Below, one piece after another: positions 24,262 through 34,130 of a DNA stretch of 64,000 nucleotides. The stretch is from contig CM053142.1 of assembly GCA_028571685.1 (NCBI GenBank), forward strand, positions 126,782,796 to 126,846,795, written 5' to 3'. The notes beneath the pieces were generated by a model, which ran no database searches, had not been told where the DNA came from, and saw nothing but the letters and a program-made list of their open reading frames with translations. This DNA comes from Heterohyrax brucei (lineage: Eukaryota; Chordata; Mammalia; Hyracoidea; Procaviidae). Every line of letters starts with the position of its first letter. Positions within the stretch are counted from its first letter, which is position 1. The position numbers and the translations under genes are program-made.

Positions 24262-24915
24262 TTACAGCACTTACTTTTTTTTCCCTTGTATTTGTTTATT
24301 TATTATAGTCCTTTAAATGAAGGTTTACAGCACAAATGACTTTCTCATTAAACAGTTAGTACACATATTGTTTGATGACACTGATTAACAACCCAATGAC
24401 GTGTCAGTGCTCCCTCATCTTGACCTTGGGCTCCCCATCACCAGCATTCTTGTCCCATCCTGCTCTCTGGTCCTTGCTCCTGCGCTGGCGTGCACCGTTA
24501 GTGTTTGTTTTATGGGAGTGTCCAATCTCTGTTTGTATGACGAACCTCGGGCGTGACTTCGTTATTGAGTTAAAAGGATATCTGGGGCCATAGTCTTAGG
24601 GTTTCTTCAGTCTCTGTCAGGCCAATAAGTCTGGTATTTGTGTGTGTGTGAGTTAGCATTTTGTTTTACATTTTTCTGCAGCTCTGTCTAGGAATGTCTA
24701 TTGTGGTCACCATCAGAGCAGTCAGTGGCTGTAGCTAGGCACTATCTAGTTGTGCTGGACTCAGGCTAGTGGAGGCTGTGGTAGTTGTGGTCTGTTAGTC
24801 CTTTGGACTAGTCGTCATGTCTTTAGTTTTCTTCATTTTCCTGTGTTCCTGAAGGAGTGAGACCAAAAAATTATATTAGATGGCCACTCACAGGCTTTTA
24901 AGAACCCAGACTAAA
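24262..24915 (-). mobile_element. L1 3' UTR fragment (second L1 subfamily), antisense
   Basis: After a T-rich tract comes GAAGGTTTACAGCACAAATG, then GTGTCAGTGCTCCCTCATC, TCAGTCTCTGTCAGGCCAAT, CTATCTAGTTGTGCTGGACT and GCTTTTAAGAACCCAGAC. This is the reverse of the 3' UTR of an elephant L1 subfamily different from that at 18-22 kb. It contains no coding part. Confidence 0.75.
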
Positions 24916-25392
24916 GCAATTACATTTTAGTAATAATCAGAGCACAAACCAGATTACTTTCTTCCTGTTGACAGAAGGATTCATATTTTTGAAATTCTGG
25001 TAGAAGCACAGAGGCATTGTCCCATTTTTATTTATAGATTTATTAACAGCCTATGCTTTATACACACTGTCACCTTTTTTCTTTTTTTTTTTCTTTAAAA
25101 ATAACAGCTAACAGTTTTCACCTAGAACTCACAGTCGTTTGAAAAGGTGTTGTCCTTGGAGGAAGCTTGCAGTTGATCACCATATCTTTCCTAGACTTAA
25201 CTGTATTTAGAAGCCTGGCATTAATGGGTATAAAAGTCATCTAATAAAGTTTTCAAAAGTAAGCACTACGTATGAAGAAATTATTAGGCCCTTTGGTACA
25301 GCAGTAATAGGAAAGTGGGCATTTATGGATTAACCAATCTACCAGCTGAGCAGGAGCAAGTACTTATTTCTTCACACCTGTGTTCAATAGTC

Positions 25393-25560
25393 AGGAACCC
25401 TGGTGGCATAGTGGTTAAGTGCTATGGCTGCTAACCAAAAGGCTGGCAGTTCAGATCCACCAGGCGCTCCTTGGAAACACTATTGGGTAACTCTGCTCCA
25501 TCCTGTAGGGTCTCTGTGAGTTGGAATTGACTCAGTGGCAGCAAGTTTGGTTTTTTTTTG
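25393..25560 (+). repeat. AfroSINE, sense, well preserved
   Basis: It starts GGAACCCTGGTGGCATAGTG and carries CTGCTAACCAAAAGG, CACCAGGCGCTCCTTGG and TTGACTCAGTGGCAGC. It lies 247 nt upstream of a TBC1D30 exon. Confidence 0.92.
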
Positions 25561-25806
25561 GTTTTGGTTCAACAGTGGGAATGTCCAGTGGTGCTTGTTG
25601 ACTTGAGGTCTCCCTGCAGCGTTTTCTGGTATTGTCTCTCTTTCTCCAAACTGGACATTGAAGTGCTCTCTCTCCCACCCGCTATGTAAGGAGCAGTATC
25701 TGCTTCTTTGCCCTCAAAGTCGTAAAGATTCATTGTTATTCTGGAATTGATGAGAGTTGTGTAAGGCCACCATTTCAGACCTAGCATTTTTACTTTTGTT
25801 TTTCAG

Positions 25807-25919
25807 ACAGTTTATTCCATGGCTCCATTTCCTTTTCCACAGTTGGCAGAGTTACGGGAAAAATATACCTACAACATTACACCATTCCCAGCCACTGTTA
25901 AAGCCACTTCAGTTTCTGG
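25807..25919 (+). CDS. TBC1D30: TBC1D30 exon
   Basis: Residues about 149-185. It encodes TVYSMAPFPFPQLAELREKY and TYNITPFPATVKATSVSG. The acceptor ACTTTTGTTTTTCAG ends at 25806 and the donor is GG|GTAAGA at 25919/25920. It is 113 nt long and leaves GG for the next exon (Gly). Confidence 0.96.
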
Positions 25920-26299
25920 GTAAGATTTTTCCCCCTTGTTTCTAATTTAATACCTTAATTTGTTGTTGTAAACTGACATTTTTTAAACCCCAGAAATATG
26001 TTCAAAATGATTTGGTACTTACAGTATGAATGTCTCTTTCCGTAAGGATATGACATCAAATTCAAGGAAGAGTATTGGTGCAATTATGACTTTTTCTAAA
26101 GGTGTACTATCCAGAGAAATTGAGTACAATTAAGGACATAAACTGAAGGGTTTATTTAGGAACACCTCAACAAAATAGCAACAACTTATTTTAAAATATC
26201 AATTATTAAGAATCTAAAAATTAGAATAGTGTGAAACTGGTTCATACATAGATAATCTAATTTAAAATAATACAAAGACCAGAAATTGATCACAACAAA

Positions 26300-27350
26300 T
26301 ACAGGAATTTAGTTTATGAAAAACTGGCATATCAAAGCAATGAGGAAGAGAGATGTTACTCAGTAAATGGGTCATGAAGCCTAATCTGGAAAGAAACAAA
26401 GAGTCGTATCTCACAGCATACATCTGGATAAATTCTATGTAAGGGAAAGAATTCAGTTAGAAAGAATGAAAAACTTAGCAGAAGAAAATAGAATTTCTTT
26501 GGTTCTTTGGAATTGGGACAGCCTTAATAATTGGCTTACATTTAAGCACATGAAACCTTTTTCTGCAGGACCCCAAAATAAAACAGAACAAAACAAAAAA
26601 ATCTTTAAACAAATTAAGAAACATTCGGGAAAAATGTTGTAACCCACTACACAAAATAAGGACTTATATTCTAATATATAAGTTTTTAGAAGTCAATAAG
26701 AAAATGACCATCCACTTAAAAAATGGCCAAAGTATGGTAACAGTCCACATATAAGGCGAGATCTCTCATAATAAGAGAAATGCAGTTTAAAGTTAGATTG
26801 AGGTACTGTCACTTACTTACCAGATTGGCAAAAATTAAAAGATTGATAATATGTTCTGTTCATAAGGCTATGGGGAAGCAGACGCTCTTACACATTGCTG
26901 GTTAGAGACTGATTTCTTTAGGGTTCGTGGTGGGCAGTTAGGCATTATTTGCTGAAATTACTAATGACTATATGTATCTCTTGACCCAACAATTTCACCT
27001 CTCTGAATTACCCCGCAGACACACTTGCACACACGCAAAGCACATCATGTATGAAGTAATTTATTGTAGTAGTATAAGATTGGAAACAATTCAAGTGTGC
27101 ACCACTAGGGGTGTGGTCCGATCTGCATGTGTACAATACAATATAGCTGAAGCTCTGTATGTGAAATGGGAAGATGTCTCAGGTAAGTAAAAGCAAGCTG
27201 CACAAGACTGTGTCTAGCATATATAAGATTATATAGTCATGTCCTATGTAAAGAAACTGAAGAATGCATAAGAAACTTAGTAACAGTGATCACTTGTGAG
27301 AATTAAGTGAGGTGAGAACCAGGCAGAAGTTGGACAGAGGTGAGGAGAAT
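26300..27350 (+). mobile_element. Old L1 (L1M-like) ORF2-end/3' region, sense, decayed
   Basis: GAAATGCAGTTTAAAGTTAG, ACCAGATTGGCAAAAATTAA, CTCTTACACATTGCTGG, TTGACCCAACAATTTCACC and GATTGGAAACAATTCAAGTG follow the ORF2 C-terminal order of old L1s. No open frame survives. The edges are approximate. Confidence 0.7.
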
Positions 27351-27356
27351 GTATCG

Positions 27357-27380
27357 GTGTGTGCGCGTGTGTGTATGTAA
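27357..27380. repeat. (TG)n microsatellite, short
   Basis: TGTGTGCGCGTGTGTGTATG is a dinucleotide run with one CG interruption. Confidence 0.7.
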
Positions 27381-27459
27381 CTGTCTCTGTTTGTGCATCT
27401 GCCTACCTGTCTATACAGCAGCCCACCCATCCACCCATATATGTACACAGTTATGTGTA

Positions 27460-27655
27460 TTGCTAGTTGTTAGGTGCCTTCAAGTTGATTTTGCCTAGTA
27501 GTGACTCCATGTAACAGAGTAGAACTGCCCCATAGGGTTTTCTTGGCTGTGATCTTTATGGAAGCAGGGGACCAGGTCTTTCTGAAGTTTCCATGTGTGT
27601 TTGAACTGCCAACCTTTTGGTTAGCAGCAGAGTGCTTCATAGTTAGCAGCTGTAT
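27460..27655 (-). repeat. AfroSINE, antisense, long variant
   Basis: It contains GTTGTTAGGTGCCTTCAAGT, AGAACTGCCCCATAGGG, GGACCAGGTCTTTC and CCAACCTTTTGGTTAGCAGC. Confidence 0.85.
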
Positions 27656-27658
27656 GGT

Positions 27659-27760
27659 AAATGTGCGTGCGTGCGTGTGTGTGCATTCACAAATATATAC
27701 TGCATATATCTGTAGACACACACATATGTATTTATGTATGTGTGTGTATATATATAGTAT
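27659..27760. repeat. TG/CA-rich complex microsatellite
   Basis: GTGCGTGCGTGCGTGTGTG is followed by ACACACACATATGTAT and TGTGTGTATATATATAG. Confidence 0.7.
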
Positions 27761-27764
27761 ATTC

Positions 27765-28180
27765 AGTTGTATCATGCATGCAAAAGCTGGACAATGAATA
27801 AGGAAGACAGAAGAAATTGATGCCTTTGAATTGTGGTGTTAGAGAAGAGTATTGAATATTCCATGTACTGCCAAAAGAATGAACAGATCTGTTTTGGAAG
27901 TAGTACAACCAGAGTACTCCTTAGAAGCAAGATGGCAAGACTGCATCTTACATACTTAGGACATGCTGTCAGGAGGGGTCAATTCCCTGGAGATGGATAT
28001 CATGCTTGATAAAACCGAAGGTCAGTGAAAAAGAGGATGACCCTCAATAAGATGGATTGACACAATGGCTGCAAGCATAACAATAATTGTGAAGATGGCG
28101 CAGGACTGGGCAGTGTTTCATTCTGTTGTACATAAGGTCACTAGGAGTCAGAACTGACTTAACGGCTCTTAACAGCAACA
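27765..28180 (+). mobile_element. RTE LINE 3' end, sense
   Basis: The sequence from CTGGACAATGAATAAGGAAG through CAACCAGAGTACTCCTTAG, GGACATGCTGTCAGGAGG and GCAGGACTGGGCAGTGTTTC to GACTTAACGGCTCTTAACAG is the same tail as at 4.26-4.68 kb. It is 5'-truncated. Confidence 0.88.
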
Positions 28181-28333
28181 TATTTATATATATGCATGTA
28201 TGCGTTATACATGTGTCTGTGTATAATTGTACACCCCCCAACATATGGCATTTAAACCATGTAACTATATACTTATTTTTTAAAATACTGCTATTTTCTT
28301 TGAGTACTTTTTCCTTGTTTTATGTTTTTCAAG

Positions 28334-28473
28334 ACTGCATGGTAAGGTCAGAGACAGTGATGAAGAGAATGACCCTGATGATGAGGATGCTGTAGCTAAC
28401 GCAGTGGGATGCCTTGGACCTTTCAGTGGGCTCCTGGCTCCTGAGCTGCAGAAGTACCAAAAGCAAATTAAAG
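28334..28473 (+). CDS. TBC1D30: TBC1D30 exon: acidic stretch
   Basis: Residues about 186-232. It encodes RDSDEENDPDDEDAV, an acidic run, then GCLGPFSGLLAPELQKYQKQ. The acceptor is ATGTTTTTCAAG (AAG rather than CAG) at 28333 and the donor is AAG|GTAAAT. The phases (2 in, 1 out) match the neighbours. The first codons (LHGKV) are the least certain part of the boundary, because an alternative start for this exon would alter only them. Confidence 0.92.
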
Positions 28474-28560
28474 GTAAATAGAGGTGACTCTCCCTTAGAT
28501 TTTCATAATGTGCTGGTTCACTGTAACCTTGCTATTATTATTCTGTGCTACACATGTCTT

Positions 28561-28708
28561 GGAAACCCTGATGGCATTTAAGAGCTGTGTCTACTAACCA
28601 AAATGTTGAGAGTTTGGATTGGCTTGACTCTTCTTGGAAACTCTGTGGGGCATGTCTACTCTGTTCTGTAGGGTCACTATGAGTTGGCATTGACTCAGTG
28701 GCAACAGG
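28561..28708 (+). repeat. AfroSINE, sense, diverged
   Basis: It starts GGAAACCCTGATGGCATTTA and ends GACTCAGTGGCAACAGG. Confidence 0.85.
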
Positions 28709-28863
28709 ATGGTGATGATAGTTGTCTCCGTTACCACCAAGTGGTTATAGTGGTTACTGGTATTAAAGGTTTCTGTGACTTTATCATTTGAAGGGGTGTC
28801 TTTTCATTTCATGTTATATACATAATACATCTTTATTTTTTTTCACTTTGCTAATAGTGACTT

Positions 28864-29022
28864 GGAAACCCTAGTGGTATAGTAGTTAAGTGCTACAGCT
28901 GCTAACCCTAAGGTTGGCAGTTCAAATCTGCCAAGTGCTCTTTGGAAACTCTATGAGGCAGTTCCACTCTGCCTGTAGGGTCACTGTGGGTCGGAATCCA
29001 CTCGACAGCAGTGGGTTCAATG
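28864..29022 (+). repeat. AfroSINE, sense
   Basis: It starts GGAAACCCTAGTGGTATAG, has GTTCAAATCT and ends GACAGCAGTGGGTTC. Confidence 0.9.
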
Positions 29023-29127
29023 GTCACTCCTCCGTGCCCCTCACCCATTCACCTGATTCACATGCATATGCTCAGTGTCTTAGCATGGAGCCTGGAATAT
29101 AAGTTCAGTAGATGTTCAACAAATTCT

Positions 29128-29302
29128 GGAAAACCTGGTGGTGTGATGGTTAAGTGCTACATCTGCTAATCGAAAGGCTGGCAGTTCGAATCCACCAGGT
29201 GCACCTTGGAGTCTCTGTGGAGCAGTTCTACTCTGTCCTTGTCCTATAGGGTTCTGTGAGTCAGAGTTGATTTGACAGCAGTGGGTTTGCTTTTGGTTTG
29301 TT
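29128..29302 (+). repeat. AfroSINE, sense, intact B-box-like motif
   Basis: It starts GGAAAACCTGGTGGTGTG, has AGTTCGAATCC and ends GACAGCAGTGGGTTTG. Confidence 0.9.
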
Positions 29303-29720
29303 TTTTAAACAAATTCTGTTTTAATTGAATTAAATTCTTTCTTGATCACCTTCTCTTCTATTATATACCCTCTAAAACATTATGTGAGGTTGTTATCTAG
29401 GTTCTACTTGAACTTCTTGACTGACAAGAAAATCATTATTTCACAAGGAGTTCTGCTAGATTCCTCTGCTTAGTCAATGCTTTTTAGCTGAAACAAGATA
29501 ACTTCTATCTATTGGTCCTACAAATAGTTATCCCCCTTGGAAAGACACAGGACAAGTCTATTCCTTCTTCTGCCTAATGTTCCTTTAGACCTTTTAGAAT
29601 AGTGTCTGTGTTTCCCAGTGCTTTCTCTGCAGACAAGTTCAAATTTTCTTTAAACATTTTTCATGAGATATGGCTTTCAGATATTCCAGATTCTATTAAT
29701 TAACTTCTATATTTGCCATA

Positions 29721-29886
29721 GAAACCCTGGTGGCATAGTGGTTAAGTACTACGTCTGCTAACCAAAAGGTTGGTGGTTTGAATCCAGGTGCTTACTGGAA
29801 ACTCTGTGGAGCAGTTCTTTTCTGCCCCCGAGGGTTGCTGTGGGTCGGAATGGACTCAACGGAAGTGGGTTTGGCTTTGGGGTTTT
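29721..29886 (+). repeat. AfroSINE, sense
   Basis: It starts GAAACCCTGGTGGCATAGTG and ends GACTCAACGGAAGTGGG. It lacks a few bases after GAATCC. Confidence 0.9.
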
Positions 29887-30929
29887 ATATGTGCCATATA
29901 GTTTGGTAGTATCTCTCTTAAAATGTGGTGCTCTGAATTGAATTCGTGTTGTAGGTTTGTTTTCTCCTGTACAATTATCTGTGCGTTATCTGGGACACAA
30001 GCTCTTTTGAAACAGCTCATGGTTCTCATACGTGTCCTTTCCTGCCCGGGATGGCAGCTCTTCCATTAGGATGTTTATTCCTCCTCCACTAGTTTGAAGG
30101 CCATTATCTTTGCTCAAAGGGGACAGAAATAAAATAGGTGGTGAGTATCGTTGCATTCTCTCTGCCATCTGCCAACTTTATTCCACCTTTATGAAGTCAC
30201 AGTGCTGTTTCTTTCTGCTTTTCTTGCTTAGAAAGCCTTTTTTTTTTTGGTCTTTTCCAGTGTGGTTTTGTGTTAGCTTGCTTTGAATTTTAACCTGTAT
30301 GGTGGCATCCTGTTCTCTGTGTGTATCCATGGCATGTGCTGTCCTCTCATCCTTTTAAATGGCTTTTAAAAATCTGAACCCAGTAACAGAATTGTCTCTG
30401 ACACCCTCTTGATTTCTGTAATCAGCAGCACTCCTCCTTATTCTCTCTGTCTCTCTGCATCTCTTATTCTTGTTGCCTGAATTTCAGTTTTTCTTCTGTA
30501 GCCATGAGATCCATGTGTATCTGAAAACTAATATTTTTAATTTTTATTCATATGTATTATTTACTGTTTAAAATATATTTACTTCTCTGATATTTTAGCA
30601 TTTGCACTTCTGTAGTCTGGTGTGTATTCCATTTTCCTCCCCCTTCTCCCCCAGATTTTTTTTGTGTGTGCAACTACATGCTCCCAAATGACATGATATT
30701 TCCATTTAAGGTATTTCATCGTTTGTCTTTCTTGATGATTTTAATTAAGTTCATATTAACAGTTCCTCTTTTATTTTTCTTCTCCCTAGAGAAGTGATTT
30801 CAGTAGAAAGGAAATGAATATATCAGAGGTCTAGCTTTTTTTCTGAATGAGACTTTCAGCAAATGTGAGGCTAGCTGAAGTACGCCGTTCCTCTCCCGTT
30901 AGCAGGTCTCCAGGCCAGTTGTACACACT

Positions 30930-31087
30930 GGAAACCCTGGTGGCACAGTGGTTAAGTGCTACAGCTGCGAACCAGAAGGTTGGCCATTCAAATCCGCAGG
31001 CGCTTCTTGGTAACTCAGTGTGACAGTTCTACTCCGATTATAGGGTCCCTTTGAGTCAGGATGGACTCAGTGGCAGTGGGTTTTTTA
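30930..31087 (+). repeat. AfroSINE, sense
   Basis: It starts GGAAACCCTGGTGGCACAGT, has ATTCAAATCC and ends GACTCAGTGGCAGTGGG. Confidence 0.9.
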
Positions 31088-31789
31088 AATCCTCCTTTGG
31101 CCTGTGCAGTCCATTGTTCTTTTACCAGTATTTGTTTCTCTTTGTTGGAGGTAATCACGGTTTCATTCGAGGGGCAGATCTGCTAACTGTAGGGTCACAG
31201 GAGCAGACAGTTGACTGGTCTTGTGTGCTGCTGTGTTCTTAGTGTTTGGATAGTGCCTGTAGCAGGCGATCAGGAAGTTCTTGTTAAATGGATGAAAACA
31301 TTCACCATTATACCAGGATCTAAAGGCTTGAGAATGTGTTGTTTTTAACTCAAGTAAAATGTATTCAGTGGCTGACTAACAAAGTGTAAGTCCCTTTAAG
31401 TCCTCGTGTACCTATGTGGAACTCTGGATTTTATTCAGGCTGAGCACTGCACACTGATTCCGGGCATCTGGAGTCATACTTGTCAAAGGGGATTTTAGAA
31501 AACTGCAGTGATTTTTATCTGGCAGCCATCAGCCATAGGTCTGCATAATGAACAAATAAACAATGGGTCCACACTGCTCATTTCAGGCCCCCTGTGAGGC
31601 TAATAAAAAAATTGCAGAGATAAAACCAAGGGCTGGACAAATTCACTTCTTCTGTACATTTTTTGGGGGAGGGGGGTTGAAATTTGCTGGAGGTCAAGAT
31701 ACCACATGGGGTTTATGCTGTAATGAGTTCTCATTTAATGCCATCCTCCTTCACTAACCGTCTTCTTGTCTGTCTTACCTTGAGTACAG

Positions 31790-31996
31790 AGCCCAGTGAG
31801 GAGCAGAGTCTGAGATCTAATAACATTGCTGAGCTGAGTCCTGGAGCAATCAATTCCTGCCGAAGTGAATCCCATGCAGCTTTTAACAGTATGATGATGG
31901 AACGCATGACCACTGATATCAACGCCCTCAAGAGGCAGTACTCTCGGATTAAAAAGAAGCAACAGCAGCAGGTTCATCAGGTGTATATCAGGGCAG
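31790..31996 (+). CDS. TBC1D30: TBC1D30 exon: conserved central helix region
   Basis: Residues about 233-301. It encodes SEEQSLRSNNIAELSPGAIN, SCRSESHAAFNSMMMERMTT and a basic/Gln-rich helix RQYSRIKKKQQQQVHQVYIR, a possible short coiled coil. The acceptor TTGAGTACAG ends at 31789 and the donor is GCAG|GTAAAG at 31996/31997. It is 207 nt long. Reading through the donor stays open to 32154, so a retained-intron form would add about 52 residues; I take this as chance. Confidence 0.96.
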
Positions 31997-32181
31997 GTAA
32001 AGTGATTCTTTGTTTGCATCAGTTTCCAGTCTTATCAATTCCACAATCTCAGCTTGAGAAAGGGAGAACCAGTAGTTTTTGGATGGCTTCAGAATTACTA
32101 CCCACAGTGCAGCAGCCACAGGCACAGCTGGCATGCACTAATAACATTATTTAGCATCTCATTTTCATTTTATCTTATCAG

Positions 32182-32381
32182 GCTCTAAAGAAGAAGCAGA
32201 CCTTGGGCTCTTTCACGGTCCTGAGGACCAGACGGTTGATGGTATCGAGCACATCCTTCCTGGGTGTGCTTGTCGCGGGGTCGATGCGCAACCTGGGTGT
32301 TGCAAAGCCATGCAATCCTTGCATCTGAGAGTTCGGGAGCTGTTGTTTCATAAATGTCATGCATCTAAAAACAAACTTTAG
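32182..32381 (+). other. Candidate alternative terminal exon of TBC1D30 (in-phase open segment)
   Basis: A good acceptor (pyrimidine-rich TCATTTTCATTTTATCTTATCAG ending at 32181, quoted here as 23 bases of tract; core TTTTATCTTATCAG) is followed by a segment that, joined to the 1-nt overhang of the previous exon, stays open for 66 residues and stops at TAG 32379-32381. The peptide starts GSKEEADLGLF and contains a Cys-rich ILPGCACRGVDAQPGCC piece. The segment has several CpGs in an AT-rich intron. The opposite strand is also open over the same span, so a decayed retrocopy is an equal alternative. Confidence 0.35.
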
Positions 32382-32443
32382 CTATTTAGGCAGTAGTAAA
32401 TGAGCTATTCCACCAATTATTTAGAAAGAAGTATAACAACTGT

Positions 32444-32646
32444 GGAGCCCTGGTGACGCAAACAGTTACACACTCAGCTGCTTAACTGAAATGTTGGCAG
32501 TTCAGACTCACCCAGAAGCTGTGTGGGAGAAAGACCTGGTGATCTGCTTCTGTAAAAATTACAGCCAAGAAAACTCTATAGAGCAGTTCTCCGTCCCGTG
32601 GGGTTGCTGTGAGTCACAGTTGGCTCGATGGCACCTGACAACAATG
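32444..32646 (+). repeat. AfroSINE, long variant, sense
   Basis: It starts GGAGCCCTGGTGACGC, has the middle GAAAGACCTGGTGATCTGC and ACAGCCAAG, and ends GGCTCGATGGCACCTGAC. Confidence 0.9.
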
Positions 32647-32762
32647 TGACAGATGCTATCTATGATCAGAGAAAAAAGGAAAAAAAAATTCAGATGCCAG
32701 TGCTGGCTGAGGGGTCAGTGGTGTCCTGGGAGTCTGTCAAGAAAGCACAATGCCAAATAGTT

Positions 32763-32965
32763 GGGGAGTCCCTGATGGTGTGAACTGTCAGCGCTCTTGG
32801 CTGCTGAAGAGCAAGTTGGAGGTATGAGCCCACCCGGAGGGGCCTTGGAAGGAAGGCCTTGAGGGCCACTGCAGAAAAAGGCAGCTGTGGGAAACCTGTG
32901 GGGCGTAGTTCTATACTGACACACACAGGGTTGCACCAAGTTGTAGTCCAGTCAACACCAGCTAG
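32763..32965 (+). repeat. AfroSINE, long variant, sense, diverged
   Basis: It starts GGGGAGTCCCTGATGGTG, has GAAGGCCTTGAGGGCCAC and TTCTATACTGACACACACAG, and ends near GTCCAGTCAACACCAG. Confidence 0.75.
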
Positions 32966-33329
32966 TAGTGTAGTTGGAAATGCTCTTTTCCAAGGATTGT
33001 CAAACTGCTGCGTTTTTTTTTTTTTTTTCCGTTTAATTCCAAAAATCCTGGTGAATAATCTGCTTTATTGTTTAATCTATACTGATTGGGAGTTGGTTTG
33101 TCTTGTTCCAAGTGAATAGCCCAATGGAAAAAGTGATTCACTGTTGAAAATTAAGCATGATGTAAATTTGGTGTGTTTTTCAGAGGTATGAGTCTGTGAC
33201 TGATGTTGCACAAAAACTGAATTTATCTTCTACTTATCAAGGGGAAAAAGGCAACTTCTTGAACATTCCTGCCTTCTCCTGAGTCATCAAGAAAACAGTC
33301 ACAAAAGAAACTTAACAACAATTATAGCT

Positions 33330-33530
33330 CTAATTTTCAAAACATTTTCACACATATTTTCTCATTTTGTTCTTAAAATAAATCTGTGAGGAAGGCAGGG
33401 ATTGCTGTGGTTTTTAAAAAGACTTTTAAAAGGTGAAGGAATGGCTATTTTTGAAGGTTTAGTGACTGTCCAAGGGAATATGGCTGTAGCAGGGGATCCA
33501 GCCGGGGCTGGACCCCAGATGTCTCAATTT
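33330..33530 (-). repeat. MIR-family remnant, antisense
   Basis: TTTTCACACATATTTTCTCA, AATCTGTGAGGAAGGCAGGG, and later GTGACTGTCCAAGGG follow the antisense MIR order with gaps. Confidence 0.45.
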
Positions 33531-33631
33531 CTTGTGTAGTTCTTTTTCAGCTGCACAGTACAAGTCTTTGGGAGAACGGTGAACATATGTCACCAAGGAG
33601 TGTATCAGCTTGGTGATTGTACTCCAGTCAG

Positions 33632-34130
33632 GAGTCTGCAAACCATGACCCACAGGCCAAATCCTGTTTCTTTTCTTTTTTTAAAAAAATTTTTATTGAG
33701 TTTCCGGTGAAAGTTTACACAGCAAATTAGGTTCCCGTTTAACAGTTGCTACACATACTGTGCAGTGACACTGGTTATATTTTCTGTATCATTTCATCAT
33801 TCTCATTATCTCTAATCTAGTTGTCCCGTTTCCATTCTCCTTCCTTCCCTACCTCCCTATTTCCCGACTTTCTCATCTTTGCTTTAGTGTAAATGTCGAC
33901 TCTTGGGTCTCAAGTGGTTGTGGCTGCCTGTTTTATGAACATAAGTTTCAGTGAAGCACACCCGTGCCCATTTGCTCGCATATTGTCTATTGTTACTTTC
34001 GTATTGCAGCAGTTAAAATATAAACTGTTCCTTTACAGCAGATGTCTGATGACCCCAGCTCTGCATTATGACTGATGACCCCCTACTCTAGATTATGACT
34101 TACATGGTTCTCTTAAAGGTAGAAGTTGCT
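33632..34130. repeat. Old DNA-transposon-like repeat split by an L1 tail
   Basis: GTCTGCAAACCATGACCCAC, then after the L1 insertion CACCCGTGCCCATTTGCTCG, TATTGTCTATTGTTACTTTC and GTTCCTTTACAGCAG keep the order of a common hAT-type mammalian element. Assignment is from memory of that pattern. Confidence 0.45.
33670..33926 (-). mobile_element. L1 3' end fragment, antisense
   Basis: After a T-rich run come TTTATTGAGTTTCCGGTGAA, AGTTTACACAGCAAATTAGG and CACATACTGTGCAGTGACAC, the reverse of an L1 3' UTR. CCTGTTT at 33663-33669 and 33927-33933 may be the target duplication. Confidence 0.7.

Larger units (their letters stand above)
12311..25806 (+). other. TBC1D30: TBC1D30 intron, 13.5 kb, largest in window
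   Basis: It contains an unidentified antisense open segment (12881-13056), two LTR-like repeats (15053-15572, 15949-16445), two L1-derived antisense blocks (16523-17126, 18059-21939), an L1 3' end (24262-24915) and several SINEs. I see no named element in 12311-12880, 13057-15052, 17448-18043, 21955-22257, 22763-23583, 23824-24261 and 24916-25392. Confidence 0.7.
25920..28333 (+). other. TBC1D30: TBC1D30 intron, 2.4 kb
   Basis: It is mostly an old sense L1 (about 26300-27350), then TG-rich simple sequence, an antisense SINE and an RTE 3' end. The first 400 nt show nothing named. Confidence 0.7.
28474..31789 (+). other. TBC1D30: TBC1D30 intron, 3.3 kb
   Basis: It carries five AfroSINEs, all sense. 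The stretches 29303-29720, 29887-30929 and 31087-31789 are AT-rich with no element I can name. Confidence 0.7.

Noticed and set aside
27357-27760. Possible CRISPR-like or satellite array
   Set aside because: Simple TG/CA dinucleotide runs without repeat-spacer structure.
29128-29210. tRNA-like A and B box sequences
   Set aside because: They are the tRNA-derived heads of AfroSINEs; no cloverleaf with acceptor stem is present.
31997-32154. Read-through extension of exon 31790-31996
   Set aside because: A good donor at 31997 and an in-phase next coding exon argue for normal splicing; the extra codons look like intron.
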